NCBI RefSeq assembly: GCF_000423205.1
Contig: NZ_AUHN01000004.1
Span: forward strand, 1 to 64,000
Direction of reading: 5' to 3'
DNA: 64,000 nt
Source: Jonesia quinghaiensis DSM 15701
Lineage (GTDB): Bacteria > Actinomycetota > Actinomycetes > Actinomycetales > Cellulomonadaceae
This document shows positions 7,967-15,979 of this stretch, piece after piece. The notes beneath the pieces were generated by a model. That model searched no databases. It had not been told where the DNA came from and saw only the letters and a list, made by a program, of their open reading frames with translations. The first letter of the stretch is position 1. Each line of letters begins with the position of its first letter. The position numbers and the translations under genes are program-made.

Positions 7967-10824
7967 ATGCGACTCACCTGGAGTCCTTTCTCTTGTGAAT
8001 ACGTCAGGCGTTGCTGCTCAAGGGCGGCGGAATACTGGGAATCGAGAAGAACAAAAAGTCGCCCTTTCAGCAGGGCACTGTGTTGCCAGGCTGCTGGGAA
8101 AAAGCTCTCTAACTGACCGGGAAACTTGTCCAAGGACGCCCCCGCCGTCACATAACCGGGTATGCGCACCACGCTTCTGCGCATCCACCAGATTTGCTCT
8201 TCACCTGGAATGAGGTCGATATTCAGGTCCGGTTGAATGCCCGCTGGTGGATTCAGCAATCTCAAGTCATCGTGATCATTGATGATGAGGATCGCTTCGA
8301 TGCTCTCCAACCCGTCACGCACTTTCGCTTGAACCTCCTCCTCCGAGCCCTGGAGATGAACGGAGGTAAAGCCCCACAATGGGTCACGAGTCACAGGAGT
8401 TTGCACAACATAATCAGTACGCCCCTTCCCTTCTTGCACAGCAATGAAGGTTCGTTGAGCATCAGTGAGGGATTTCTCCCACCCTGCCGGGGCAGCCAGA
8501 GGCGCATCGTATGTGTGATGAATCCATGAGGGAACATCTTCAGGAACCGAAATTACTGCGCTGTGAAGCGATCGCTCTTGGATGATGGCTGCAGTGTTGA
8601 GGAGCAAATACTTGTTGTAAACGAGATCTGAGCCGTTGGAAAACTCCGGCGCTTTCGCTTCGTGGAACAACAGCGACGTCACCACACATTCAGGGGTAGT
8701 GAAACCGGAGGGGCGTGGACGCTCTGGGTGGCGGTGCAGGCGGCCTATACGCTGGAACAAGAGGTCAGACGGTGCAATGTCGGTGATGAGAAGATCAACG
8801 TCGATATCCAAGGACTGCTCTGCAACTTGTGTCGCTACCAGGATTTTTGTCTCTCCCGCATCTGCAATGTGTCGGCCAAAGTCAGCTAGTACACGCGCAT
8901 CGTTATCTGCACGATGCGCACCAATAAATCGTGAATGCGACAGAAATACCGGCAACCCGCGCTGCTGCAGCACGTCATACAAACTCACGGCCGATTTCAC
9001 GGTGTTACGGAGGATCAGGACCCTTCCGCCTTCGGACAACCGCTCACCCAGATAATCCGCGATCTCCTCATCGCTGAACGGTGACACGGTGAGTCGCACA
9101 TTTTTTGTGGGTTCTTTTCCGACAATGTGGTGGGCCCCGCAATCGGCGCTACGCGTGGACGATAGACGCGGGTACACCGGAACTTCGAGTGAAACTGGGG
9201 TGTCATTCGTCGATCGTGACCGGCGCCCGATGGTACGCAGAGTCCCTTTCACAGGTGTTTTTCGACCATCCTCATATGCAGTAAGGAGCTTGTCTCGCAG
9301 TGAGGTGGGGAGCGTTGCGGACATGCAAATCACCGGAACACCTAATGCTGCACACCATTCAATCGCGCGCAGAAGGTACTTCATCATGTAGGTGTCTGCG
9401 GCGTGGACCTCATCGATGATGAGGACTTTGCGCGACAATCCAAGGATCCGCAAAACGTTGTGACGCACGGTCAACGCAGCCATGAGGATCTGATCAATAG
9501 TGCAGACGGTAAACCCGGCGAGTAATCGCAGTTTTGCACGCTCAGTCCACGGGTTTACGTAGACCGGGTCATGTGTGTACTCAGTATCGAACATCCCAGT
9601 GGTGTCAGGAGGAAGCGGCAAAGCCTGGAATTCTTTATTCAAGTCAGCCGCGCCGTGTATGAGCTGGAAATCGAAAACTGGCTGGTCCCCCACGTTGTCC
9701 GAATGGGCAGACATCGTTGAAAGCCACCGTAATACCCGGCGGGACATTGCATCAGTGGTCGCTTGCGTTGGTAAGGCAAGGTTGATGCCTGCTAGTCCGA
9801 AACGTGCAGCGAGTTCCTCCGCTGCGAGGAGAGCCGCTTCAGTTTTTCCACTCCCAGTGGGAGCTTCAAGAATGTAGAGTTCCGGTACTTGCGCTTGTCG
9901 CACTTCAGTAAGTAGCGCCTCCTGGTAGGCGTTTGGTGTGGCATGTGCTGGTAGCTCAAAACGTCGCGCTAGGAATTGGCCGGTATTAGATGGGGGGTGC
10001 GGCGGTGCCCACGGTGCTGGAAGCGTTAAGTCCTTGAGCGCCGCATGTAATCGCTCTCCACCATGGCTGTTCTCAGGAACGTTCTGACCATCGGGCCATA
10101 GTTTGAAGCGCCGAGAGTCTGATGCAAGCCAGTCAGAGGCGATCACTAGCCCAGTGATGAAAGCTTGGGCTTCTCCTGAGAGCCGGAATGAGTTGTACGT
10201 CAAAAACGCGCCAACTTCGGTCCGGTGGGCAACAGTGTCGAGGATTTTGTACTGCGCCAATTTCCATTCAGCGTCGCCAAGTAGTTCAGACTCACCCACG
10301 GTTGGGGCATCAAGGAAATCTATTTTTTGTGGGAACCCGCCATGATGGGCCCCAACAACTATTGCTAGGGTGCGCGCATCGAGCACTTCCCATTCATGCC
10401 GCTCTTGCAACCACGCGACCAAAATATGGAATGAGGCATGATTGTGGGGTAAAGATCTGGCTTCGTCGGGTGTCAGATCTAGATGTGATACTCCAGCGTG
10501 ATACATATCAGTGAAGACGCTGAGCCGCGCGCCGAACTTTTCGTTTGATTTCTTTTTCAACGGCATGCATTGGAAAGCAGGAGTCGCTTTACCAATGTCA
10601 TGCACGGCGGCGAGGAATACAGCTAACTTGCTGAAGTTTTGGGGAGTCGTTGAACTCCGCTGGGCGAGGTAGTCGAGTGTATGTGCATCAACCCAGCGAC
10701 TGATCAAGAGTGTCGCAACGTTCTCTGTGTCATGAATATGCGCTGTTAGAGGAGCCCAACTAAGGTTGCCATTTTGGTCTGTGTCGGACTTGGCCCAGAG
10801 TTTCTGGATGTCCACATCGACCAC
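7963..10824 (-). CDS. cas3: CRISPR-associated helicase/nuclease Cas3 (HD + DExH)
   Basis: Cas3 is the ssDNA nuclease-helicase that degrades targets opened by Cascade. The protein is 953 aa. The N-terminal HD nuclease shows H31-D32, H75-D76 in AAVHDIGKATPAFQ, and H161-H162 in GAHHGGF. The SF2 helicase shows Walker A EAPTGSGKTE at 321-330, DEVH at 472-475 and SATLP at 503-507, with the second RecA domain following (VATQVAEQSLDIDVD and QRIGRLHRH). A GGAGAG ribosome site lies 6 nt before the ATG. It is the first gene of the operon and has its own promoter. Confidence 0.97.
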   Translation of the reverse strand: MVDVDIQKLWAKSDTDQNGNLSWAPLTAHIHDTENVATLLISRWVDAHTLDYLAQRSSTTPQNFSKLAVFLAAVHDIGKATPAFQCMPLKKKSNEKFGARLSVFTDMYHAGVSHLDLTPDEARSLPHNHASFHILVAWLQERHEWEVLDARTLAIVVGAHHGGFPQKIDFLDAPTVGESELLGDAEWKLAQYKILDTVAHRTEVGAFLTYNSFRLSGEAQAFITGLVIASDWLASDSRRFKLWPDGQNVPENSHGGERLHAALKDLTLPAPWAPPHPPSNTGQFLARRFELPAHATPNAYQEALLTEVRQAQVPELYILEAPTGSGKTEAALLAAEELAARFGLAGINLALPTQATTDAMSRRVLRWLSTMSAHSDNVGDQPVFDFQLIHGAADLNKEFQALPLPPDTTGMFDTEYTHDPVYVNPWTERAKLRLLAGFTVCTIDQILMAALTVRHNVLRILGLSRKVLIIDEVHAADTYMMKYLLRAIEWCAALGVPVICMSATLPTSLRDKLLTAYEDGRKTPVKGTLRTIGRRSRSTNDTPVSLEVPVYPRLSSTRSADCGAHHIVGKEPTKNVRLTVSPFSDEEIADYLGERLSEGGRVLILRNTVKSAVSLYDVLQQRGLPVFLSHSRFIGAHRADNDARVLADFGRHIADAGETKILVATQVAEQSLDIDVDLLITDIAPSDLLFQRIGRLHRHPERPRPSGFTTPECVVTSLLFHEAKAPEFSNGSDLVYNKYLLLNTAAIIQERSLHSAVISVPEDVPSWIHHTYDAPLAAPAGWEKSLTDAQRTFIAVQEGKGRTDYVVQTPVTRDPLWGFTSVHLQGSEEEVQAKVRDGLESIEAILIINDHDDLRLLNPPAGIQPDLNIDLIPGEEQIWWMRRSVVRIPGYVTAGASLDKFPGQLESFFPAAWQHSALLKGRLFVLLDSQYSAALEQQRLTYSQEKGLQVSRI

Positions 10825-10864
10825 TCTCCAACTTTGGCGAAGAAACTAAGCTTTAGCTGTGATC

Positions 10865-10893
10865 AATATAACTATGGGTACTTCTGTCGTCAA
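10865..10893 (-). promoter_or_regulatory. Main promoter of the cas operon
   Basis: On the minus strand TTGACG (10888-10893) is separated by exactly 17 nt from TATATT (10865-10870), a near-consensus housekeeping-sigma promoter. The expected start near 10858 leaves a leader of about 34 nt before cas3. A near-palindrome at 10847-10857 overlaps the expected start site and could be an operator, but that is weak. Confidence 0.8.
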
Positions 10894-10928
10894 CGACCTC
10901 AACCCGTGTCGCGCGCTGAGTTTTCTTT

Positions 10929-11192
10929 CTACTGCGGAGCGGGAAGACTTTTTCGCGTAGCCACCGCGTAGGCTCCTACACCACACAGAATGGCAACGAG
11001 TATCAGCCCTGCTTTTTGCAGTGGCGAGGTGGTTTCTCCCGCAGAACCGAAATACACAGTTGTTGCAAAGAGCGCGACCATCGAGAGGGTCAACCTCCAC
11101 CGTGAACCGCTTTCACTGGTTCCACTTGTGGCACCCCACTCTGCGCCAACCCAACAGCTCAAGAGCACTAACAGCACAGCTATAAAAATCAT
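10929..11192 (-). CDS. Small two-TM membrane protein, unknown function
   Basis: An 87-aa protein with two hydrophobic segments (residues 1-17, MIFIAVLLVLLSCWVGA, and about 60-77, AGLILVAILCGVGAYAV), joined by a serine-rich polar stretch, and a weaker hydrophobic patch around 35-48. I recognise no family. GGTGA sits 6 nt before the ATG. It follows the next gene upstream by 18 nt, so the two are probably one transcript. Its stop is only about 35 nt upstream of the cas promoter and I see no strong terminator between, so read-through into cas3 is possible. Confidence 0.55.
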   Translation of the reverse strand: MIFIAVLLVLLSCWVGAEWGATSGTSESGSRWRLTLSMVALFATTVYFGSAGETTSPLQKAGLILVAILCGVGAYAVATRKSLPAPQ

Positions 11193-11210
11193 CGTTGTTC
11201 ACCGATCCCG

Positions 11211-11795
11211 TTAGTACCCTGAAACCTCAACAAAACTCGAGGCTTGCTGTGTAATGAGCCAGCCGTATTGTGTGTCATTCGAGCGTTGCAAGTGGATTTT
11301 GTATTGCGAAATAGGGTCTTCAGTGTGGCTTCCATCAAGCATTGTGTATTTCTGCGCCCCATGAAAAAGAACATAAGCGCTGTCACCAGTGACCCGCACA
11401 CCGTCAAACTGTTTGATCCGCATCTCGTTATGAACATAAGCCGATTGTGAATCACCGCCAGCATGCACATCGACAACACCGTCGCTGTAAATCCGGGCTG
11501 TTTCAGCTATTTCCGTTTCACTGGTATAAACGTTGCGCAACGTTTCTTCACGTTCCAGCGATGTTGCATTGTCAATTCGCCCTGGCAGTGTTGCGTCTGT
11601 TAAAAGATCGTCAACAATTTCCTTAATGTGTGCAATATCTGCACTATCACCACTGTCAACAAAGGCGCGCTCAACGTTCGGCATTCGGTCAAGGTTTTCT
11701 TCATGGCGATAAGCAACGTAGCCAAGCGCTACTACAACAACACAAAAAACGGCGAAGACAACCCAGCCACGGGCGCGAAAAAGGGCGTGGTTCAT
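11211..11795 (-). CDS. Membrane-anchored hypothetical protein
   Basis: A 194-aa protein with one N-terminal membrane anchor (about residues 10-29, GWVVFAVFCVVVVALGYVAY) and an extracytoplasmic domain of mixed alpha then beta character, ending in KIHLQRSNDTQYGWLITQQA, which resembles the last strands of small NTF2-like or lipoprotein-type sensor domains. I cannot assign a family. The ATG lies inside the 3' arm of a terminator-like hairpin and has no obvious ribosome site, so the start is uncertain. The next in-frame ATG (residue 38) would lose the anchor. Confidence 0.6.
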   Translation of the reverse strand: MNHALFRARGWVVFAVFCVVVVALGYVAYRHEENLDRMPNVERAFVDSGDSADIAHIKEIVDDLLTDATLPGRIDNATSLEREETLRNVYTSETEIAETARIYSDGVVDVHAGGDSQSAYVHNEMRIKQFDGVRVTGDSAYVLFHGAQKYTMLDGSHTEDPISQYKIHLQRSNDTQYGWLITQQASSFVEVSGY

Positions 11796-11819
11796 GTTGC
11801 GAGTGAACCACGCCCTTTT
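11778..11819 (-). terminator. Rho-independent terminator overlapping a start codon
   Basis: A 16-bp stem (AAAAGGGCGTGGTTCA at the 5' side, 9-nt loop) is followed on the minus strand by a run of five T. It fits a terminator for the CNNM genes upstream. The ATG of the next gene (11795) is inside its 3' arm. Confidence 0.75.
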
Positions 11820-11880
11820 CGTCCGGTCAACGATGGTGGTGCCGGATATTCAGCACCACCATCACGTCACCACATATCAA

Positions 11881-12894
11881 TTACACAGATGCGGTGGGTA
11901 GTACATTTTTCATCACGTCTGACAGTGTGATCACGCCGATCACCGTGTCACCGTCCCGCACAACAGCGAGCTGTTCGCTGGCTCGCCGCATACTTGTTAA
12001 CGCCTCGTGGAGGAGTGTTCCTGCTGGCAATACCAGTGCTGGGCGGGCAAGTGGACGCGCTGGCGACTCAGCGGCTTCCAAGAGGGTGTCACGCACGTGG
12101 AGTACACGAAGCTCTTCCCCAGGTTCTGCGTTAACCAGGATCCGAAGGTGCCCGGTGCGCTGTGAAGCGGCCTGCACGTCAGCGACAGTTGCATCAACTG
12201 TTACCGATGTTGGGCGGGTGTCACGGCGAACGAGCGCGTCAACACGCATCGTTTCCAGGTCGATAGCACCAGCAAGGGGGCTACGCACGGACTCTTCCAA
12301 TGAACCCATCTCAGCGGAGTGCTCCACGAGGTGGCGCATCGTTGCTACGTCGTAACCACCAGCTGCAGCCCGGTCAACAGGTTCTACACCTGAGGCGGCA
12401 ACAAGCCGGTTCGCCATGTGGTTAATCCACATGAGGAGTGGTCGGAAAATAGCGATGAATCCGCGTGCTGGGACCGCAATGGCTTTCGATGCTCGCTCGG
12501 GGTGAGCGATCGCCCATGACTTTGGCGCCATTTCTCCGACCACAAGGTGGAGGAACGTGACAAAGAACAGGGACAGCGCGAAGGACAGGACACTTGCTGT
12601 CGCTGAGGGCATCCCCCAGTCGGTGAAGATAGGGCCAAGCCACTTGTCAACGGCTGGCTTTGTGACTGCACCAAGCGCGAACGTACACACGGTGATACCC
12701 AGTTGGGCACCAGCCAACATGATGGTGAGCTCGTTCATGGAACGCAGGGCAGCACGAGCTGAGCGTGATTCCCCGGCTTCTTCTTCCAACCGGTGGCGCC
12801 GCGCCCCGAGGAGCGCGAACTCAATGATGACAAAGAACGCTGAAGCAATAATTAGTACCGCGGTGACTGCGGCAACAATCCATGGATTGTTCAT
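11881..12894 (-). CDS. CNNM-domain membrane protein with CBS pair
   Basis: A 337-aa hemolysin C/CorC-like protein. The CNNM transmembrane domain covers about residues 1-190, with family motifs FFVIIEFALLGARRHRLEEE, LAGAQLGITVCTFALGAV and VVGEMAPKSWAIAHPE. Two CBS modules fill residues 205-330 (ending GDTVIGVITLSDVMKNVLP). It lacks the C-terminal CorC/HlyC domain of its partner. Family members export or sense Mg2+ or related divalent ions. Its start overlaps the stop of the upstream paralogue by 4 nt, so the two likely act together. Confidence 0.9.
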   Translation of the reverse strand: MNNPWIVAAVTAVLIIASAFFVIIEFALLGARRHRLEEEAGESRSARAALRSMNELTIMLAGAQLGITVCTFALGAVTKPAVDKWLGPIFTDWGMPSATASVLSFALSLFFVTFLHLVVGEMAPKSWAIAHPERASKAIAVPARGFIAIFRPLLMWINHMANRLVAASGVEPVDRAAAGGYDVATMRHLVEHSAEMGSLEESVRSPLAGAIDLETMRVDALVRRDTRPTSVTVDATVADVQAASQRTGHLRILVNAEPGEELRVLHVRDTLLEAAESPARPLARPALVLPAGTLLHEALTSMRRASEQLAVVRDGDTVIGVITLSDVMKNVLPTASV

Positions 12895-14264
12895 CGCTCA
12901 ACCTCCTCATCATTAGTGACTGTCTCTTCACGGAGAACAATTCGCACAATCGCGGGCACGTGCCGCTCGACGGCAAGGATTTGGGCGTCAATGTAACGGC
13001 TAATCGGTTGATCCAAAATGGAATCGGCTGGGTCGTCAGGGATGTCGATGGTGATGACATCTCCTTCGTCTGGCAGCGACCCATGTTCAGCGATGATGAG
13101 GCCTGCGATAGTCTCGTAGTCGCCCTCTGGCAGATCGTGGCCAATGGCTCGTTCGGCTTCGTCAATGTGAACGTCACCGCTCATCCGCCACATGCCGGTA
13201 CCTTCTGGTTCGACATATTCGGTGACCTCATCGTCGTGTTCGTCAGTGATTTCACCAACGATTTCTTCGGCGAGGTCTTCCATGGTGAGGATTCCCGCAA
13301 ACCCACCGTATTCGTCGACAACACAGGCCAACTGGTTTTTGTCTGCGGTCATCGCTGCCAGAGCATCGGGCAGCGACATCAAGGTGGGCACAACGGTTGG
13401 TTCACGCATAACATCAGCGATCGTTGCACCCTGCGGCGCCCGCAACACGTCAACAAGTTGAATGGTTCCCACTGGCTCGTCGTTGTCCCCGATCACCGGG
13501 TAACGAGTGTGTTCGCGAGCCATCAATATCCGCACCTCAGCGATCGTGGTGTGCGGTTCGACGGTGCCTACGCGGCCGCGCGGCACCATGGCGTGCTCAA
13601 CGTCTTCCGTGGGGAAGTCAAGGATCCTGTCAATGATCATGGACAGTTCCGCTGGCAGGTCACCGGAATTGCGGGAATCGGCCACAATGTGCTCAAGGTC
13701 AGCTGCTGTGGCTGAAGAATCCACGTCATGGACGGGTTCAATACGCAACAGTTTGAGCAGCCCGTTGGCGGCGTGGTCGAACACGGTGATGAGCCACCCA
13801 AAAGCCGCCAAATAGATGACGGTGGGGCGGGCTAGTGCCCGTGCGAGGGGTTCGGGATTCGCGATGGCGAGGTTCTTCGGGTACAACTCACCGAAGATCA
13901 TCTGCACAATCGTGGAGACCGCGAGCGCGAGGACCGTTCCGACGGTGATGGACACTGCGGCGGGGATTCCGGTGTCTCCGAGGAGTCCTGCGAGTGCTTG
14001 GCCGACGAGTGGTTCGGCGACGAATCCGACGAGGAGGCCGGTGATGGTGATGCCGAGTTGTGCGCCGGACAGCATGAAGGAGGTGCGGCGGGTGACGGAG
14101 AGGGCGCGTTGTGCGGTGGCGTCTCCGGCGTCTGCTTGGGCTCCGAGGCGTGAGCGGTCAACGGACATGTAGGCGAATTCTTGGGCTACGAAGAATCCGT
14201 TGGCGGCGATGATGATCGCGATGACGAGGAGCCCGAGGAGCAGGTTGAGGATGTCAGAGAGCAT
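12891..14264 (-). CDS. CNNM/CBS/CorC-HlyC domain membrane protein
   Basis: A 457-aa protein with an N-terminal CNNM domain (IAANGFFVAQEFAYMSVDRSR, LSGAQLGITITGLLVGFV and FGELYPKNLAIANPE), a CBS pair at about 215-335 (HAMVPRGRVGTVEPHTTI and CVVDEYGGFAGILTMEDLAEE) and a CorC/HlyC C-terminal domain at about 355-435 (DVHIDEAERAIGHDLPEGDYETI). The likely role is divalent-cation handling at the membrane. It is the first gene of a two-gene operon with the shorter paralogue. Paired CNNM genes of this kind are common in actinobacteria. Confidence 0.92.
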   Translation of the reverse strand: MLSDILNLLLGLLVIAIIIAANGFFVAQEFAYMSVDRSRLGAQADAGDATAQRALSVTRRTSFMLSGAQLGITITGLLVGFVAEPLVGQALAGLLGDTGIPAAVSITVGTVLALAVSTIVQMIFGELYPKNLAIANPEPLARALARPTVIYLAAFGWLITVFDHAANGLLKLLRIEPVHDVDSSATAADLEHIVADSRNSGDLPAELSMIIDRILDFPTEDVEHAMVPRGRVGTVEPHTTIAEVRILMAREHTRYPVIGDNDEPVGTIQLVDVLRAPQGATIADVMREPTVVPTLMSLPDALAAMTADKNQLACVVDEYGGFAGILTMEDLAEEIVGEITDEHDDEVTEYVEPEGTGMWRMSGDVHIDEAERAIGHDLPEGDYETIAGLIIAEHGSLPDEGDVITIDIPDDPADSILDQPISRYIDAQILAVERHVPAIVRIVLREETVTNDEEVER

Positions 14265-14553
14265 TAGGCACCTGCCTGCGGGGTGTTGCGTGCCTTAGCC
14301 GTTGCGCGTGGTGCGTGGGCGGCGTTGGCGGGGGTCAGCTTGGTGTGGGGCTGACTATGAGAGGGGTCTTCCGGGGCGCTATAGTCGCCGTCTTCGGAGG
14401 TGGGGTTCATGTTTCGTGGTGTCTTTCGTGTTTTCTTGGTGGTTTTTTGTTGTGTACAGCTTCTGTAACTCAGTTTGTTGTTGTTGAGTTCCCGTTTGGT
14501 GCGGGTGCTGTGTGGTCAATGTTAGCGGGTGGTTGTGTCCTTAGACTTGGTGA

Positions 14554-15006
14554 ATGATTTTTTCTGCTTTTGAGCGTTTTCGTGGTGTGGTGTTGGCGCC
14601 GCATGGGGTGGGTGCTGTGGTTGTTCCTGAGGAGCAGCGTGGTGATTATGAGTCTGGGGTTGCTGTTTTTGGTGGTGAGCGGTGGCGGGTGCGCACTGGG
14701 CGTATTACTGCGTCGAAGCCTGGTGCTTTTGTTGCGGTGTGGCGGAGGGGTGAGGGCGGGGTGACGGAGCCTTTTCCTGATGATGATGGGGTGGATGGGT
14801 TGTTGGTTTTTGTGGAGTTCGCGGGGCGTTTTGGGGTGTTTCGGTTTACGGTCGAGCATTTGCGCGAGTTGGGGGTGGTGTCGTCGCACGGGGGTGGTGG
14901 TAAGCGTGGTTTTCGGGTGTATCCGGCGTGGTGTGAGGGTTTGAATGCTCAGGCGGGGAGGTCGCAGCGGGCTCAGGCGAAGGCGTTTAGTGAGTTGGTG
15001 GGGTAG
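14554..15006 (+). CDS. MepB-like protein
   Basis: A 150-aa protein resembling the MepB family, small proteins first noted next to staphylococcal mepRA and of unknown biochemistry. Supporting features are RTGRITASKPGAFVAVWRR, EPFPDDDGVDGLLVFVE, FGVFRFTVEHLRELGV, GKRGFRVYPAWCEG and the C-terminal QAGRSQRAQAKAF, all in family order. The ATG at 14554 has no strong ribosome site. The gene runs convergently into thiQ and overlaps its 3' end by 20 nt. Confidence 0.8.
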   Translation: MIFSAFERFRGVVLAPHGVGAVVVPEEQRGDYESGVAVFGGERWRVRTGRITASKPGAFVAVWRRGEGGVTEPFPDDDGVDGLLVFVEFAGRFGVFRFTVEHLRELGVVSSHGGGGKRGFRVYPAWCEGLNAQAGRSQRAQAKAFSELVG

Positions 15007-15979
15007 GTGTGAGGGTGACGGTGTCGCCGAGTTGTGGGTCGAGGCCTTGGGCGATGTTGCAGGTGAGGGTTCCGAGTGTGGGGATGGTGACTCGGCCCAT
15101 GGGGTGTCCGGTGCGGAACATGCGGTCGGTGAGTATCCCGGTGAGTGGTGTTTGGTTGGCAGGGCTGCTGTGAGGGGCTGAGTCGCCCGGGGTGGCAGGG
15201 CTGGTGTGGGTTGCGGTGATGGTGTGGTGGCCTGGGGCGTACCCGATGAAGGGGCTTTCGCTGATGATTGCTTCGTAGCCGAGGAATTCGGCGACGCTGC
15301 GGGTGGCGGGTGAGCGCCAGAGTTTTTCGGGGGTGTCGGTTTGGAGGACTTCGCCTGCGCGCATGATGGCTACTCGGTCTGCGACGGTGAAGGCTTCGTC
15401 GTGGTCGTGGGTGACGAATACGGCGGTGGTGTTGGTTGCGCGGAGGATGGCGCGGACGTCGACGGCGAGGCGTTCGCGCAGTTCACGGTCGAGTGCGGAG
15501 AGTGGTTCGTCGAGGAGGAGTACTGCGGGGCGTGGTGCGAGGGCGCGGGCGAGGGCGACGCGTTGGCGTTCTCCGCCTGACATGGTGTGGATGTCGCGGC
15601 GTTCGGCTCCGGCGAGTCCGACGAGTTCGAGGAGTTGGGTGACTCGGTGTCGTTTTTCGGTGCGGGGGATGTTGCGCATGGTGAGCCCGTAGGCGACGTT
15701 TGCGCCGACGTTTTTGTGGGGGAAGAGTTGGCCGTCTTGGAACATGAGGCCAAATCCGCGTTGGTGGACGGGTGTGTTGCCCATGTCTTGTCCGTCCCAG
15801 GTGATGTGCCCGGTGGTGGCGGTTTCTAGGCCTGCGATGGTGCGGAGGAGGGTGGATTTTCCGCACCCGGAGGGGCCGAGGAGGCCGAGGATTTCTCCGT
15901 CTCCTACGGTGAGGGTGACGGCGTTGACTGCGGTGGTGGTGCCGTAGTGAACGGTGATGTTGTCCATGGTCAGTGCCAT
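14987..15979 (-). CDS. thiQ: Thiamine ABC transporter ATP-binding protein
   Basis: A 330-aa ABC ATPase energising thiamine or thiamine-phosphate import. Walker A GPSGCGKST is at 35-43, signature SGGERQR at 134-140, Walker B VLLLDEP at 153-159 and switch His at 191. About 90 residues follow the nucleotide-binding domain as a regulatory tail. The start ATG shares its A with the TAA of the permease gene (TAATG); the open frame continues upstream through the permease gene but that part is a shadow. The substrate is assigned from the TPP riboswitch that heads the operon. Confidence 0.88.
   Translation of the reverse strand: MALTMDNITVHYGTTTAVNAVTLTVGDGEILGLLGPSGCGKSTLLRTIAGLETATTGHITWDGQDMGNTPVHQRGFGLMFQDGQLFPHKNVGANVAYGLTMRNIPRTEKRHRVTQLLELVGLAGAERRDIHTMSGGERQRVALARALAPRPAVLLLDEPLSALDRELRERLAVDVRAILRATNTTAVFVTHDHDEAFTVADRVAIMRAGEVLQTDTPEKLWRSPATRSVAEFLGYEAIISESPFIGYAPGHHTITATHTSPATPGDSAPHSSPANQTPLTGILTDRMFRTGHPMGRVTIPTLGTLTCNIAQGLDPQLGDTVTLTPTPPTH

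Noticed and set aside
14302-14553. Small plus-strand frames before the MepB-like gene
   Set aside because: Low-complexity GT-rich sequence, no ribosome site and no protein-like pattern.
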